In this document: piece after piece, positions 19,541 through 30,817 of the stretch
Layout: every line of letters starts with the position of its first letter
How positions within the stretch are numbered: position 1 is the first letter of the stretch
Assembly: GCA_013176395.1 (NCBI GenBank)
Contig: JABMLP010000038.1
Span: 1-64,000, forward strand
Direction: 5' to 3'
Source of the DNA: Venturia oleaginea
Lineage: Eukaryota; Ascomycota; Dothideomycetes; Venturiales; Venturiaceae
DNA: 64,000 nucleotides
Notes under the pieces: generated by a model
Database searches by the model: none
The model's input: only the letters and a program-made list of their open reading frames with translations
Told to the model about the DNA's origin: nothing
Program-made: the position numbers and the translations under genes

Positions 19541-21600
19541 TCACACTTCTCCAGCCTTTCCCTTCTTCTTCCCCGCTTTCTTAACACTCTCAAACCCCAT
19601 CCCAACCTACGCAAAAACCGTAAAAGCAGAACAACCAGCAGCAAGATAAAAACACTGTCTCACACCCAAATCATAAGCCTGTAGCACATCCCTTGAATCC
19701 GCCTTCCCAACAGCATCCCTCACAGCCGTCGCTCCCGCTCTAACAACCTCCGCTGTATCAACACTCGGAGCAAACTCCGCCAACCCCTCAACGAGACCAT
19801 GGCTAAAAACCAATTGTCCGAAGGCTAGGAAGAGTCCACCGCCGAATTGCTGCGCCAATGTGATGACGGCCATTCCGACAAGTATTTGGGCGGGTGGAAG
19901 AACATTTTGGCATGCGACGATGGGCATTTGGATGCCGCATCCTCGACCGAGACCAACGAGCATTTGGTACCCGATCCATTTTGCATTTGCTGATTCGGGT
20001 ATGAAGGTGGAAATTAGACCTGCGCCGATTGTGACAACGATTCCGCTACCGATTACCCAAGGGGTGTAGTAGCCGAGTTTTCCGACTTCGAGTATGTTAA
20101 CTACACTTCTTGATTTGAGGGCAAGGCACTTACCAAGGACACCAGAGACTACGGCTGTTAGTATTTGAGTTAAGATGCTGGGCAGCATGTAGATACCGCT
20201 CATTATTGGACTTGCGCCTTTAACGGTTTGGAAGTAGATGGGGAGGTAGTATGAGAACATCCATAATGAGCCGAAGAAGAATCCGGTCACGAGGCAGGAA
20301 TACCAGACCACGCGTTTCTGAAGCACAGAGAAGGGAATCATAGCCTTTTCGCCGATATGTCACTCTCAAGCTAGAAAAATCAGGAGTGTACTGACGCCAC
20401 CGTAGAGGAGTCCAATTACCATGGCGCTGGGCCAGGCATACTTTTGCCCGCCCCACTGGAGAGCCATGAGGAGCATGACGGCGAAAGGGGCGGAGAGGGA
20501 GAAGCCGACCAGATCTAGTTGAGAGAGGACGGGCTTTGCGGTTCTCTTCCCGGCAGCAGCGGGAACGATGTTTTCGGGAATGTTGATGAGGAAAATCAGC
20601 AGAGCCGCGATATCACCAATAGGCAAATTGATGTAAAAACCTAGATCAAACCATCAGCGTCATATTCCACGCACTCAAGAAGGAACGAACTCACACCATC
20701 GCCAGCTAGCGTATTGCGTCAACACTCCACCAACCAAAAGACCACTGACCACGCCGATTTGACTAACAGACATAATTAAACCAAGCATAGCTACGGAAGT
20801 CAGCCTTCTTTCCGACTATCAGCTTGGAAGGAGATGACTACCTGGTCGTTTATGCGTCGGAATACTCGCAGTGACAATTTTCAACGCGCCATTGACAAGT
20901 CCACTCCTACCCAATCCAGAAACAGCGCGTCCGATGATAAGCATATTTGAGTTTAGCGCAACACCACATAAAATGGAACCAACTTCGAAGATGGGAAGGA
21001 AGGAAAGGAAGGTGAACTGCAAAGATGCCAGAAATGCCCATGCTATCGTCAATGAGATATGCTAGTAGAGAGTTACACCTTGGAGCTAAACTGCGTGTAC
21101 GATTTGCCCGTGAGTGGTTGCAAGGCTGAACTGTTTACCCCGTTAGTCTCAAGTCAATCATTCTATACTTTATCGATGGGGAACTCGTACCTTAATATGA
21201 GGAATACATCTCCGTACCAACCGACATCAGATAAGGAGTAGAAGTCACTTGTGATACGAGGAATTGCCTATCTTTCCAATCAGGGTCCATTTCTTCAGAA
21301 CCGTGAGACGGAAGAGGGGCGGGCAGGTTCATTGCTTACCGTGACAATGATAGACATATCCAATATCATCAAGAAAATGACCAGTGAAATCGCTGAAATG
21401 ACGAGGAATAGTTTGACTCCGGCGACGTATTCATGTTGAGGTTCTCCGGCGCTCGATCCTGCGATTTCGTCTTCTGTTGATGCTGTGGTTGGCGAGGTGA
21501 ATTTTTCGTCGACATCGATCTCGATGGCTTTGTCTGTGAGATCTTGCGGACTCGTTACTGTTGTCGCGGTGGCATCCATGTCCTTAACCTTGTCTTCCAC
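19541..21600 (-). pseudogene. MFS drug/toxin-efflux-type transporter (DHA14-like) with nonsense codons
   Basis: The gene reads from ATG 21600: a hydrophilic, acidic N-tail, then TM1 (LFLVISAISLVIFLMILDMSI) and, after an intron starting at 21340 (GTAAGC), AIPRITSDFYSLSDVGWYGD, typical of 14-TM drug:H+ antiporters of the plasma membrane. Later exons give [41 protein letters not shown]-like and FYINLPIGD, then YSCLVTGFFFGSLWMFSYYL. Five or six short introns are needed. In-frame stops occur near 20365-20372 (FLA*E*HIGEKAMIPF, where relatives have Trp) and at 19608 (VFA*VGMG, again a Trp position); past it the tail runs on to TGA 19541-19543. At least the Trp losses need only G-to-A changes, as RIP makes. 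Substrate unknown. Confidence 0.75.
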
Positions 21601-22181
21601 GTCTTGTGGGATGACTTCGAGGGATTCTATGAGCGCGGCACTTTCCGTGGGTCTCTACTTGTCGGCATTTCCATTTTTGGTTCCATGCTCGAATCTCCTC
21701 TCCACTCGGGACAGTGGTGTTGATATGTTGTGACCGAGGTAGGAAAAGTGCACGAGAATAAAAAGATGTCCACCTAGTCGGTCCGACGGCGCAAACGGGA
21801 ATTGATTGCACGACAACAAACCACGGGCATCGAAGCAAACCAAACCGCAAATGTGAATGAGGCTAGGGAGTGGAACCGGAATTGCTGCCTGATTGTTGAT
21901 TAATGACGGCTACGCTGCGTGACTGCCTGGGTCGAGAGAATCAGGGTCGATGAAGTCCGATCTGCAGTCCCCCGCACCTGCATGGTGAGTCACTCATACA
22001 ATGCCGTCGTCTTCTTGGTCATGAAATATAGAAGAGCATTGATTTTGTCACCCGAGGAGTCGTCAAGTTACATGCCCGATTTGGGAATATGTCGCGGGAA
22101 CGAGGCTTGATTCATGGCAAGGTGAATACCGTTGACCATGTAAGTACTGCAATTTCATCCCGTCAAAACTTCTTGGTCCCG

Positions 22182-24248
22182 TCAAGGAAGACCTCCTGGC
22201 ATCTCGAATCCGCTGTAGTCGTTCATCCAGAAATCATTGAACCAATCCATGTTCGAAAAGTCCATCTGGTTCATCTGTTGTTGGTCCAATGAGCCCCAAG
22301 CGAATTCGTTGCTGCTCGGTACTGTTGGTCCACCATCTTCATTCTGAACCATGCTCGCAAGTGTCATCTCCCAGAATTGCGCAAGTACCAGCAGTTTCTT
22401 TCTCATATTAGCCCATGGACTATGATCTGGATCATTAGGTGCGACTAGAATATCTTGAGTGCTGCCTCCGTTCAAATATGCTGCGGTTGCGACTTCCTCC
22501 CATCGAGATGCCATCATCTCCACTGTGTCGCCCAAATTCAGTTCGTGTCGCACACGCTCTCGATCCCAATTCGAATACTCGAAAGTGCTGAGGCGGAAAA
22601 GAACAATCAGACAATGAGTTAACTGGCAGAAAACAGGCATGGCGAGTTGAGGATGTTGCTTGACGTCGAGACATAAGAAAAGAGTGAACCATGACTTTGT
22701 TGCCGAAAGACAGGTCCATAAGCTATCTATTCTCTCCAAGGAGGTGGTTGACGACGGGCAAGAGTCGAGACTATGTTCGTGAATGACGATGATGGCGTAG
22801 AAAGTCTCCAATTGTAAAATTTCGTTCGACTCCAGCGAGGAAGGAAGCGAGCGTGTGAGTGACTCCAAGTCAGAAGCCAGAGACTTGACGAAGAACGACT
22901 GAGGCACCGATGTGGTTTTCCATGGTATTGTTGCGGCTTTATTGCAAAGAACCTGTATACGAACTAACTGAATCAAAATTGCGTCTGTTGCCACCTCCAT
23001 CGTTTCCTCGAGAACCTGCAGGCATTCATCAAGATATGGCGTCCAGGGAAGGTGATCGATCCAACCGAAATAATTTGCGTACACTGAGCTAATGAGAAAC
23101 AACCCAAGAACTGTCCGTCTGTCCTGTATCGTTCGAACGAGACTATTTCCAGCGAGCACTGCTTTCGGACACCCCTGAGAATTGAAACTTAGCATGACCG
23201 TCGCTGGATCTGACGGAGTTGGTCTATTTAGTCCAAGATCATATACAAGCGACGTTGCGAGCATCATGACTGGCTGGGATATTGGTCTTGAGTTTACAAA
23301 GTAGTGTCCCCATGCTGCGAAGACCAAGGTGCCCATAAGGATATCTCTGCTTTTGGTCCCTTCAACAAGCACTTCCCGGCCTAAAGTTTTTCGGATCTGA
23401 AGTTCCAGAGCTCCTTGACGAGTTGAGTTCTTACTCCAGACGGCTCTTATGACGAGCCAGAGAAACGGCTGATCTTCGGTCATGGATTGAACCGTGGTGT
23501 CTTTGTCGAGGGGAACGATAGGGCAATAGGAGACCATCCTGGTCCGGTAAGTTCGGAGGCAGTCCTCAAGCTCACGTTCGGTCTCTAGAGGGTATTGCTT
23601 TCCAGCAAAATGCGACGGCGGTGGGTGGTCAAGACATAAAAGCATATTGCTTGGGGGATTAGATGTGGCCGACGATGAAGGCGTAGGAGGCGGCTGACTT
23701 TGACCCAATCGTATTGGTGGGTTGTGGTCAAGTACAGTGAGGAGGTGATTGAACGTCAGGCCATTGCTTGAATCCAAGAGCTGGTCTGTTGGTAATGTAG
23801 GTCCGTCTGAGACGGTGGGAACTGGTGCAGGTTGCGCTTGGATGACTTGCGATCTCTGGAGCATCTCAACAATGCCATCAAGCTTCTCTTCAAGGGCGGC
23901 AGTTTTGCTCCCTGAGATTGCAGAAGTTGGGCGATTCAAAGCACGCTTCTTGCGGACTGTGGGCGCAGCTTGACAGTCTTTGTTCAACCGACGACACCTT
24001 TTGTTCTGTCAGCAATTGTCTGTAGAGTTGGCCGACTGAAATAGCTGATTCAAAGATGCAGCCTCGTCCTGAGACGAGAAGAAGGCGATGAACGAGATTG
24101 TCTTGAAAAGTACCAACCTCTCACATTTCTCTCCAGCACCACGGCCCGCGCACCTTGTCTTGCTCTTGACGCAGTGCAGACAAGCTTTTCCATAAGGGGC
24201 ATGTGTGGGTTTCTCAGCCTGATTCGAATTGGGAGTGATGGCGTCCAT
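22182..24248 (-). CDS. Zn2Cys6 fungal-specific transcription factor
   Basis: Exon 1 (24118-24248) and exon 2 (22182-23997), joined over a 120-bp intron, complete the binuclear cluster: CLHCVKSKTRC and KCERCRRLNKDC, spacing CX2CX6CX8CX2CX6C. A basic linker (VRKKRALNR) and a short coiled coil (AALEEKLDGIVEMLQ) for dimerisation follow. A large middle-homology region comes next (DKDTTVQSMTEDQPFLWLV and SLVYDLGLNRP are characteristic) and then an acidic C-terminus. The total is about 650 residues and intact. The intron splits the zinc cluster after the fourth Cys. It should be a nuclear DNA-binding regulator. It lies just upstream of, and on the same strand as, the efflux transporter, so control of that gene is plausible but unproven. 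Confidence 0.85.
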
Positions 24249-24412
24249 GTCTGACTTGACTTTTGTTTTGGAGGAAGGAGTTCGGGGGATGTAGCCTCAC
24301 TAAATCCGATCCGATGAGGTCCGCGCCAGCCGCCAGCATTTGTAATCAGCCCTCGTCATTCGGTTTCACGTCTCACGTCGGCCAAAGGCATACCCAATTA
24401 TATCTAACTTAT

Positions 24413-24625
24413 TGTTGAACAGTGGCATGCCAGTCCTTGATACCTCAGGCAGAGTGCACGTGATAGATGCCAAGGAATGCATTGACATGCATATAGGTGT
24501 ACTTAACCTCCTTAGCCATTACAGTCAAATCACTGGGTGACGCTCGTTCTGTTCATCGGCTCCTATCGTTAAGTTCGTGTTGAATCTACTTCTGAATAAC
24601 TCTGTTTTGCTCGTTCAGCGTAACA
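24413..24625 (-). mobile_element. Solo LTR, same family as 44625-46470, without the insertion
   Basis: It runs from TGTTGAACAGTGGC to CGTTCAGCGTAACA (213 bp). Its reverse complement matches 44625-44767 plus 46383-46470 with scattered mismatches. It therefore represents the family without the 1.6-kb retroposon. The flanks CTTAT and CTAAT form a target duplication with one mismatch, so the insertion is old. Confidence 0.82.
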
Positions 24626-25055
24626 CTAATCATATTTCCTGCCCATGGTCACGTGCCCGTGACCTGGATTCTCAAGCTTCATCTCCCTTCACTCCAATCC
24701 TCTCCCCAACCAACAACTTCCTTCGTTCCAACCCGCATCTCGCTTTCATTGGGCCAGATATCCCATCAACCTCAATCCATGGAACATTTCAAGCTGTCAC
24801 AAATGACGCCATGAAGCGATAGCTATACTGCCCCTCTTCCACCCCAACGCGTCTTCGTACACCCTCACCCCTCGAAGACATGCCCCGGGGCCTATCCCTA
24901 GGTCTGAATTGCTTGACAGGACTTGTTGTTAGTGGGCAGCATAGATAGTGCAACTGGCCAAGGAGAGTGCTCAATATCTTCTAGACGATATTGATCTCGC
25001 TACCGCCCGTGTGGAGGGTCCCTATCGAGATCACACCCCGCTCTGTTTTGATACA
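24626..25055. other. Intergenic, nothing recognised
   Basis: A C-rich stretch has a short plus-strand frame (24577-24822) that begins inside the solo LTR and has no motif. There is no terminal repeat and no splice-consistent gene. Confidence 0.4.
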
Positions 25056-25523
25056 TTATCTGGCACTGCGGCCTATTAGCAATGAAAGACCTACGCACAA
25101 TTGGACAACTTGAGGACTGACTTGGGCAAAGACTTTTTCATTCTCACACAAAACACCACCCCACCCCTGGGAAATACCATACTGCAGACAGTCCGAGCAA
25201 AACGTCACACAGTCCTTTGCACTATTCCAGTACTGAGATATGCTGGACCAGTATTTACCTCCGCAGAGTCGTCCGTTGTCTGCTTTGGCGCAACCCCAAG
25301 GTGCTGCTATACGTTAGTAGTCTGTTACTCCAGAGACCTGGCAATAATACCCACTCCCAACGAAATCTGCTGCGCATTTTAGAAGCTCGTTTTTCTGTTC
25401 GTCGGTGTAGGAGACAGGCGTGATATAGATGGGCCGGCAATCGATGGTCTTTGCTCGAACGATCGTATCTTGGTTGCTGAGCAAGAGCAAGGTTGTCAAA
25501 AGGAAAATTGTCAAGGATTTCAT
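25056..25523 (-). CDS. Small secreted cysteine-rich protein, two exons
   Basis: ATG 25523 opens MKSLTIFLLTTLLLLSNQD, a clear signal peptide with likely cleavage near the VRA. Exon 1 (25355-25523) ends after AADFVG. A 48-bp intron (GTGGGT at 25354 to TATAG at 25307, CTAAC branch site 8 bp before the end) joins exon 2, which reads PWGCAKADNGRLCGGKYW and then DCVTFCSDC and GVLCEN. TAA is at 25056-25058. The spliced protein has about 139 residues with eight or nine cysteines. Without splicing the frame stops after GVTDY at 25314. A further weak intron near the 3' end is possible, so the last 20 residues are uncertain. No family is recognised. It is probably extracellular. Confidence 0.6.
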
Positions 25524-27402
25524 ATCGACAGGTACTATCTCAAGTACAGTAGATATCCAAGCTTATCATATCTGGGGCTGACTTCACGGTTTTCTACTTC
25601 ACTTAAAACCTGTACACGTTAGCTCTAGATCGGCCAGGCGTACTTCATCTCGAAACTTCACCATAGGATTACACAATCAACTCATCATCACGATGCGCTA
25701 ACATGGTCTGCATAGCCCGAAGATACCTGTGTCATGGAACGGGTTCTGGTTCCCATCCCTCACCGACTTTTACAAAGCACATGTCGCACCTGAGAATTGA
25801 TTCATTCGGGATTCTGGTAAGTAAAGACCGGATATTGTAGCCCAAGAGGATGTTTCTCATCTTCACGGTGTTACAGTGTCGTACAGGTCGACATGACCAA
25901 GATGATTCTGGTAGATTCTCCGCATGGAAAGAAGTGAGTCGAGTCCAAGCATTTTGAACCAGTGAGCCAGGCTCGATTACACTAACTGAAGAATCGCAGG
26001 TCTTCACACGTCCCCGACACCAATAGACACCCGCTATGAATTGTCGATATAGCATTCCATACCGTCCTGAAATTTTAACGCTACACTGTCCTCTTCCATT
26101 AGCCATGTCATCAAGAAGCGACGAACCAAGCCCAACTCACGTCCGCGAAGATTTTGTAATTATAGCAGCGGGCGGCGGGCCATCCACTATCAATGGCAGA
26201 GTTAATGCAATCATTGCACCATACGGAGCTATCCCTTGCACTTATCCACTCGTAGCTTTGCTTTCACTACGTCTTCCCACCATAGTAAAATCCCTTGCCA
26301 TCGTCGCCGCAGCCCCAATCTACTAGGTGTTGTCAACAAAACTCTCAACTGTAATTCAGTGGGTGGTGGGAGGGCTTATCTTCAGTGAATCGTCCAGCGC
26401 ACCGTTTGGGTTCCTGCGGGTCGTAAGGCGACGCGACAAGTCCTGGCGGATAGGCAGGTGCGCAATGGTGCTCACTTGGAATGGTTGCTCGTTGAACGAG
26501 TTCTCTCGTTTTGTTGCTGAGGAAAAGCAGAGCTAGCCAGAGGGAGGAAGGAGTATTCTTCATGATAGGTGTAGGTGTCCAACGATTGATTACACCTCCG
26601 CTGGCTTGGCTTTTAGAAGGGCTAGCTGGGAAATGCAAATCGCCACGTCCGTGGTTTACTTATACCGACAATCGATATAAGGCGTACGACTAACCACCAC
26701 GGCTTTCATAACCCGAATAAGTTCGATCTTTCGTTACACTTTGTCGGTGCGCTGTGTCATCTGGACTCGATTGCGGAATTGGGAAGATGGTGGTTGGACA
26801 GTACTTCGGGTACCTGCATCTCATGCGCATTGCCCTCCTGCCCTACCTGACGCCATATTTGCGATGGGGTATACATAATATCTGTCGTCAACTCCGTCGG
26901 GATACCTGCCACAAGCACAGATTGGTCACGAAGAGGTACCAAGGTATGGGTTTGTGCTAGGTATATGCGGACGGTCGGATCGATGTAGATGTCGGCACGA
27001 CCTGGGACTCGGGATGGGCTGTGAATGGATTACACGGCATTGCGTTGGAGGGATGGGTTCTGGGACGTCTCAGTTGGGAGGGTAATGGGTCATTTTTTTT
27101 CTTGGAGCCCAATAAGTCTGGAATTGAAATGTGTTGGTTGGGATATCGTATACTGGCCTTTTTAATGGGTTGGAGCCGGCGCAAGACCGCCCGCCCTCCG
27201 CCATCCGGTATCCAAATCGGTAGAGTTAAATGTTTCTTCGTCATGTTGGTCCGCGACAAGGTGTTACCATCCCCCATTCCCCAAGTGTTTTCATTGTGCC
27301 GTCTTAGCCTAATCCTTACAGATGGATTGAACCAATTTTGCCTCCTATCTGTTAGTTACCTACCTTGAAGTTATCATCCATCTCTGTCCAGACATCCTTG
27401 AT
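25524..27402. other. Gene-poor stretch, no confident gene
   Basis: Several 60-120-codon frames exist on both strands. The best is 26345-26563 on the minus strand, which opens with a hydrophobic MKNTPSSLWLALLFLSNK but has no supporting splice pattern. No transposon ends or RNA genes were seen. Confidence 0.35.
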
Positions 27403-27502
27403 TGTGACGGCACGGCATATCCATACGAAGGCACAAGGCACTTCAGAACATGTCACCGAATTACACTTAGGATCTAAGGTAGAGAGGTAAGAGTTTCGTA
27501 AG

Positions 27503-29106
27503 ATTGATTGATTGATTGATTTTATCCTACTCGGTTGCAGCCGCTTAATCAGGCAGCTATGTCCGGTTAGGAGGACTTCATCAGACAGCCGACACGTGAT
27601 AGATTATATAATCCACCGCGCCCCACTTCGCCCCGTTCACTGAAACAAGACCAGCTGTCCCCTCCGTCCTCCCTCTTTTCCCTTAACCAGTATCTCCAAA
27701 TGCCCGCTGGCTCTTGTAGATACTGGTTATTCTGCTGGTATATCTGTGCTATGTAGACTCAAGAGGCAATGCCTCGTGTTTCGCTATCCTTCTACCTACA
27801 GTCTCCCTCTAATGCTCAGCTTTGTCTATCTGTTTCGCCTTATCCCTCAAGGCCAATGGGTTCCCTAAGTATGTTTCTGCTTGTGAAAGTTGCCTTGCAC
27901 CAGATTCCTATGCGGCGGTGTATTTGGTTGTGTGATGCTGGAGACAATAGTAACCATCGTAGTCGTGATTTCGCTGCTTGGGTGTGATACTCCGGGTATG
28001 CCCGTGGACGAGGCTGTCTGGTAGCTGCCGTATTGTATGGCGCCGATCGTGCTATAGACCTGCCGTCTTATAGTCGGAGCCTATCTGCTGCTAGTCGCTC
28101 TCCCTACTTGCTATATCGCGCACCTACTCTTGCCAATGCCATAACTGGGACGCAACAGTCTGGGGAGAGGCTCAAGGCTACGTCTGCTGGCTTGTAGGGA
28201 GGGGATTTGCCGCCAATAAGCTCCTTCTATACGTCCTTACTGCTTACTGTGTTGCGCACCTACTCTTGCCAATGCCATAACTGGGACGCAACAGTTTGGG
28301 GAGAGGCTCAAGGCTCTGGACATCAGCTTGCAGCAGGACGGTTTGCGGAGACGATAGTAGATGAGGTTCTCTAGCAGCTGCCGTATCGTGTCGCACCGAT
28401 TGTGTTGTAGACCTGTCGTCTTATAGTCGGAGCCTATCTGCTGCTAGTCGCTCTCCCTGCTTGCTATATCGCGCACCTACTCTTGCCAATGCCATAACTG
28501 GGACGCAACAGTCTGGGGAGAGGCTCAAGGCTACGTCTGCTAGCTTACAGGGAGGGGATTTGCCGCCAATAGGCTCCTTCTATGCGTCCTTACTACTTAC
28601 TGTATCGCGCACCTACTCTTGCCAATGCCATAACTGGGAGGCAACAGTTTGGGGAGAGGCTCAAGGCTCTGGGCAACAGCTTGTAGCAGGACGGTTTGCC
28701 AAGACGTTGGGAGAGGTTGTCTAGTCGTTGCAGTGGTGTGTGGTGCCGATTGTTGCGCACCGGGCGTCTGGTGTTTGAGTTGTGTTGAAGGTATTGCCGT
28801 TCTAGCAGTGACTCGTCGACTCGGAGCGTTGCAGTGTCATCTGGGGTGATGGACTAGCCGGGAGATAGTGACTAGATGGTTGCTGTTGTCTTTGGTGGAC
28901 GCATCGTTCGTGTAGCTTGCTCATGTATTCGTCTGCTTGCTCTGCCGTGGCCGCGACGGCGACTCTAGAGATATCTCATCGACGCTGAGGGACGCGCGAT
29001 GGCCTCTAGAGGCCGGAGCGGCCACTGGCAGAGGTGTTTTGATGATCCTTAGATGATACTTCTGTAAATTCCAAAAATTGAGTTCTCGCTGTGTGTGCTG
29101 TTTTTC
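27503..29106 (-). mobile_element. 1.6-kb non-autonomous retroposon with a LINE-type 3' tail, copy 1
   Basis: The element is flanked by a 14-bp direct repeat AAGAGTTTCGTAAG (27489-27502 and 29107-29120), as target-primed reverse transcription leaves. On the minus strand it ends with an (AATC)n tail. Its last 270-300 bp match the 3' end of the LINE at about 18850-19160, including the CATCAGACAGCCGACACGTG block and the region around the ORF2 stop. The rest has no endonuclease or reverse transcriptase and contains internal tandem repeats. It would depend on the LINE enzyme. A near-identical copy is at 44768-46367. Confidence 0.88.
28113..28735. repeat. Tandem repeats inside the 1.6-kb retroposon
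   Basis: A segment of about 355 bp (28113-28469) is repeated at 28470 onward. Inside it, CACCTACTCTTGCCAATGCC and the following ATAACTGGGACGCAACAGT block occur twice per unit, so four times in all. The same arrangement is at about 45376-45998 in the second copy. Confidence 0.88.
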
Positions 29107-29198
29107 AAGAGTTTCGTAAGGAAACTCCGACTAAGTAGGGAAAGTGCACGAGCCACGGCACGTGATTTGATGGTCACGTGCCGTGCCGTCACATTGAT

Positions 29199-30817
29199 AG
29201 TACTAATTACCGAGGTTAAAACTTATTCACGAAACACACCTTCTCATCTATCTCCATCTCGCCACGCCTTCGGATCACGGTCATCTGGCACGTTTTATCT
29301 GTTGATTGGCCGGACGCAGGCCAGGGCACGTGAATTTTCATTGTGAGCGAGCAAGCCATTGAGCCCTGAGCCATACAGGCTTCCTCAGCCACACGGGGCT
29401 TCAGCCACGGGGTAGGTCTCAGGATGGCATGCCCACGGCTCAATTGCTTCTCGATTGAAGGCAAATGAGGTGCCCTACTGCCTGCACGTATAAGACGTTG
29501 ACTACAGGGTGTAGGCGGGTGGGAATCTAGATACAAGACGAGCCTCAGAGGGCTCAGAAGTCGTGCGATATGCGAGATCGCCATGTTGTTGTTGTCGCTT
29601 GGTCGGACGAGGCCCTTGCTCCACCAGATAGACACTAGCAGTAATTTCTGACAGGGTAATGACAATATTTATCACGTGTAGTACGAGAAGTTGGACTATA
29701 GTTTATTCCCAAAATATGGTGTTTTCTAGGTCACAGGCTTTCGATGTTGGGCTGATACTTGGAATACGGATGTTCTTCAAAATACTCTCAAATACAGCGA
29801 TAATTTCGCAAGTAGATAACTTTGTAATAGTATTGTTACCAATTTCTCGTTCTAAGGTGTTTTTTTATCGGTAGATTCAACGACTTGGAGACTATTATTA
29901 CATCTCTTTCTGACGCTTTTGTTAGAGACCAAGGACTTTCATTTCTAGCTGAGTAATGTCTTTCGACATTGCTGAACTTCAAAGCTATAAGCTAATTAAG
30001 GACTCAGAGTTATGGAAGCTGTCGAGTTATCAATTGCTTAGTTCTCTTCGTCTTATCGCTCAAGTTTGTTCCAGGCGAAGCGAGTAAGGTATAAGAAAGA
30101 ACTAAGAGCTCGGAATAGGAAATTAGGAGACTTTCAATAAACGATGCCGTCCATGGGGTAGTCGTTTCGGGAGCTGCATTTCCACCGTAGGCTTTCAGTT
30201 TGCTCCTCTCCATTCTGGTATGATTGGTCGTCGAATAACAATAACTTTGAGCGTCGTAAGCGGCTGTGAGAATGAAATTTAGTTGTGATGGTTACTCTCA
30301 TCTCCATTAACTATGGATCAGTTATTTCGTACACTTCAAACCCCTCTCAGCGATCGAGAACACCCCTACTTTTTATAACCTCCAAACCTTCAAAGGTCAT
30401 TAGTTCCTCGAACCTGCCCTTCTGTCTTTTCGTGACGACACTGCCTCCCAGATTCCCCTTGCTGCACTTATTCGACAATGGCAAATATCCGTCATCTCTT
30501 CTTGGAACGAGTGACAAGGTTCCTCCCGTCAACGACCCTTCGGCCGTCAAATCCCCAGGGCGTTCGATAATTCATTTTGGCTTCGTCTAACGGCGATAGG
30601 TAGTTAGTTGACTGATTATCGAACGCGCTGCCCTCCTTCTTTCGTGAAGACACTATCCTCCAATTGCCTCCCAATGCGTCCCACATGTCACTTTGCATAG
30701 CTCACTAGCTCCATCCCGTCGTTGCCAACCACGCATCGCCTCATGCTCCCAATCAAAGAATCCTTCGCCATAATGTTCTCCCACGTCCGAGACCGTGAGT
30801 ATTGGTGGTATATCCTG
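29199..30817. other. Gene-poor stretch, no confident gene
   Basis: There is a minus-strand frame of 149 codons (29216-29665) and a plus-strand frame of 101 codons (30285-30590). Neither has a recognisable motif, signal peptide or neighbouring splice sites. Confidence 0.35.

Larger units (their letters stand above)
27403..29193. mobile_element. Solo LTR (TTGAT target duplication) split by a nested retroposon
   Basis: The outer ends TGTGACGGCACGGCA and TGCCGTGCCGTCACA are perfect inverted termini flanked by TTGAT on both sides (27398-27402 and 29194-29198). Removing 27503-29120 leaves a 173-bp LTR, the same length class as the one at 56342-56519. The LTR inserted first and the retroposon later. 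Confidence 0.88.

Noticed and set aside
20340..20402. A possible 51-bp intron (GTCAGT...AAAAG) that would remove the MFS stop codons
   Set aside because: It would delete a conserved transmembrane/loop segment (FLAWE...GEKAMIPF), so nonsense mutation is the simpler reading.
25732..26326. Frames on both strands near 26 kb as a possible gene
   Set aside because: No motif, signal peptide or splice pattern supports either strand.
27769..28849. Short plus-strand frames inside the 1.6-kb retroposon, repeated identically at 45032-46112
   Set aside because: They are antisense to the element, overlap its tandem repeats and have no motif.
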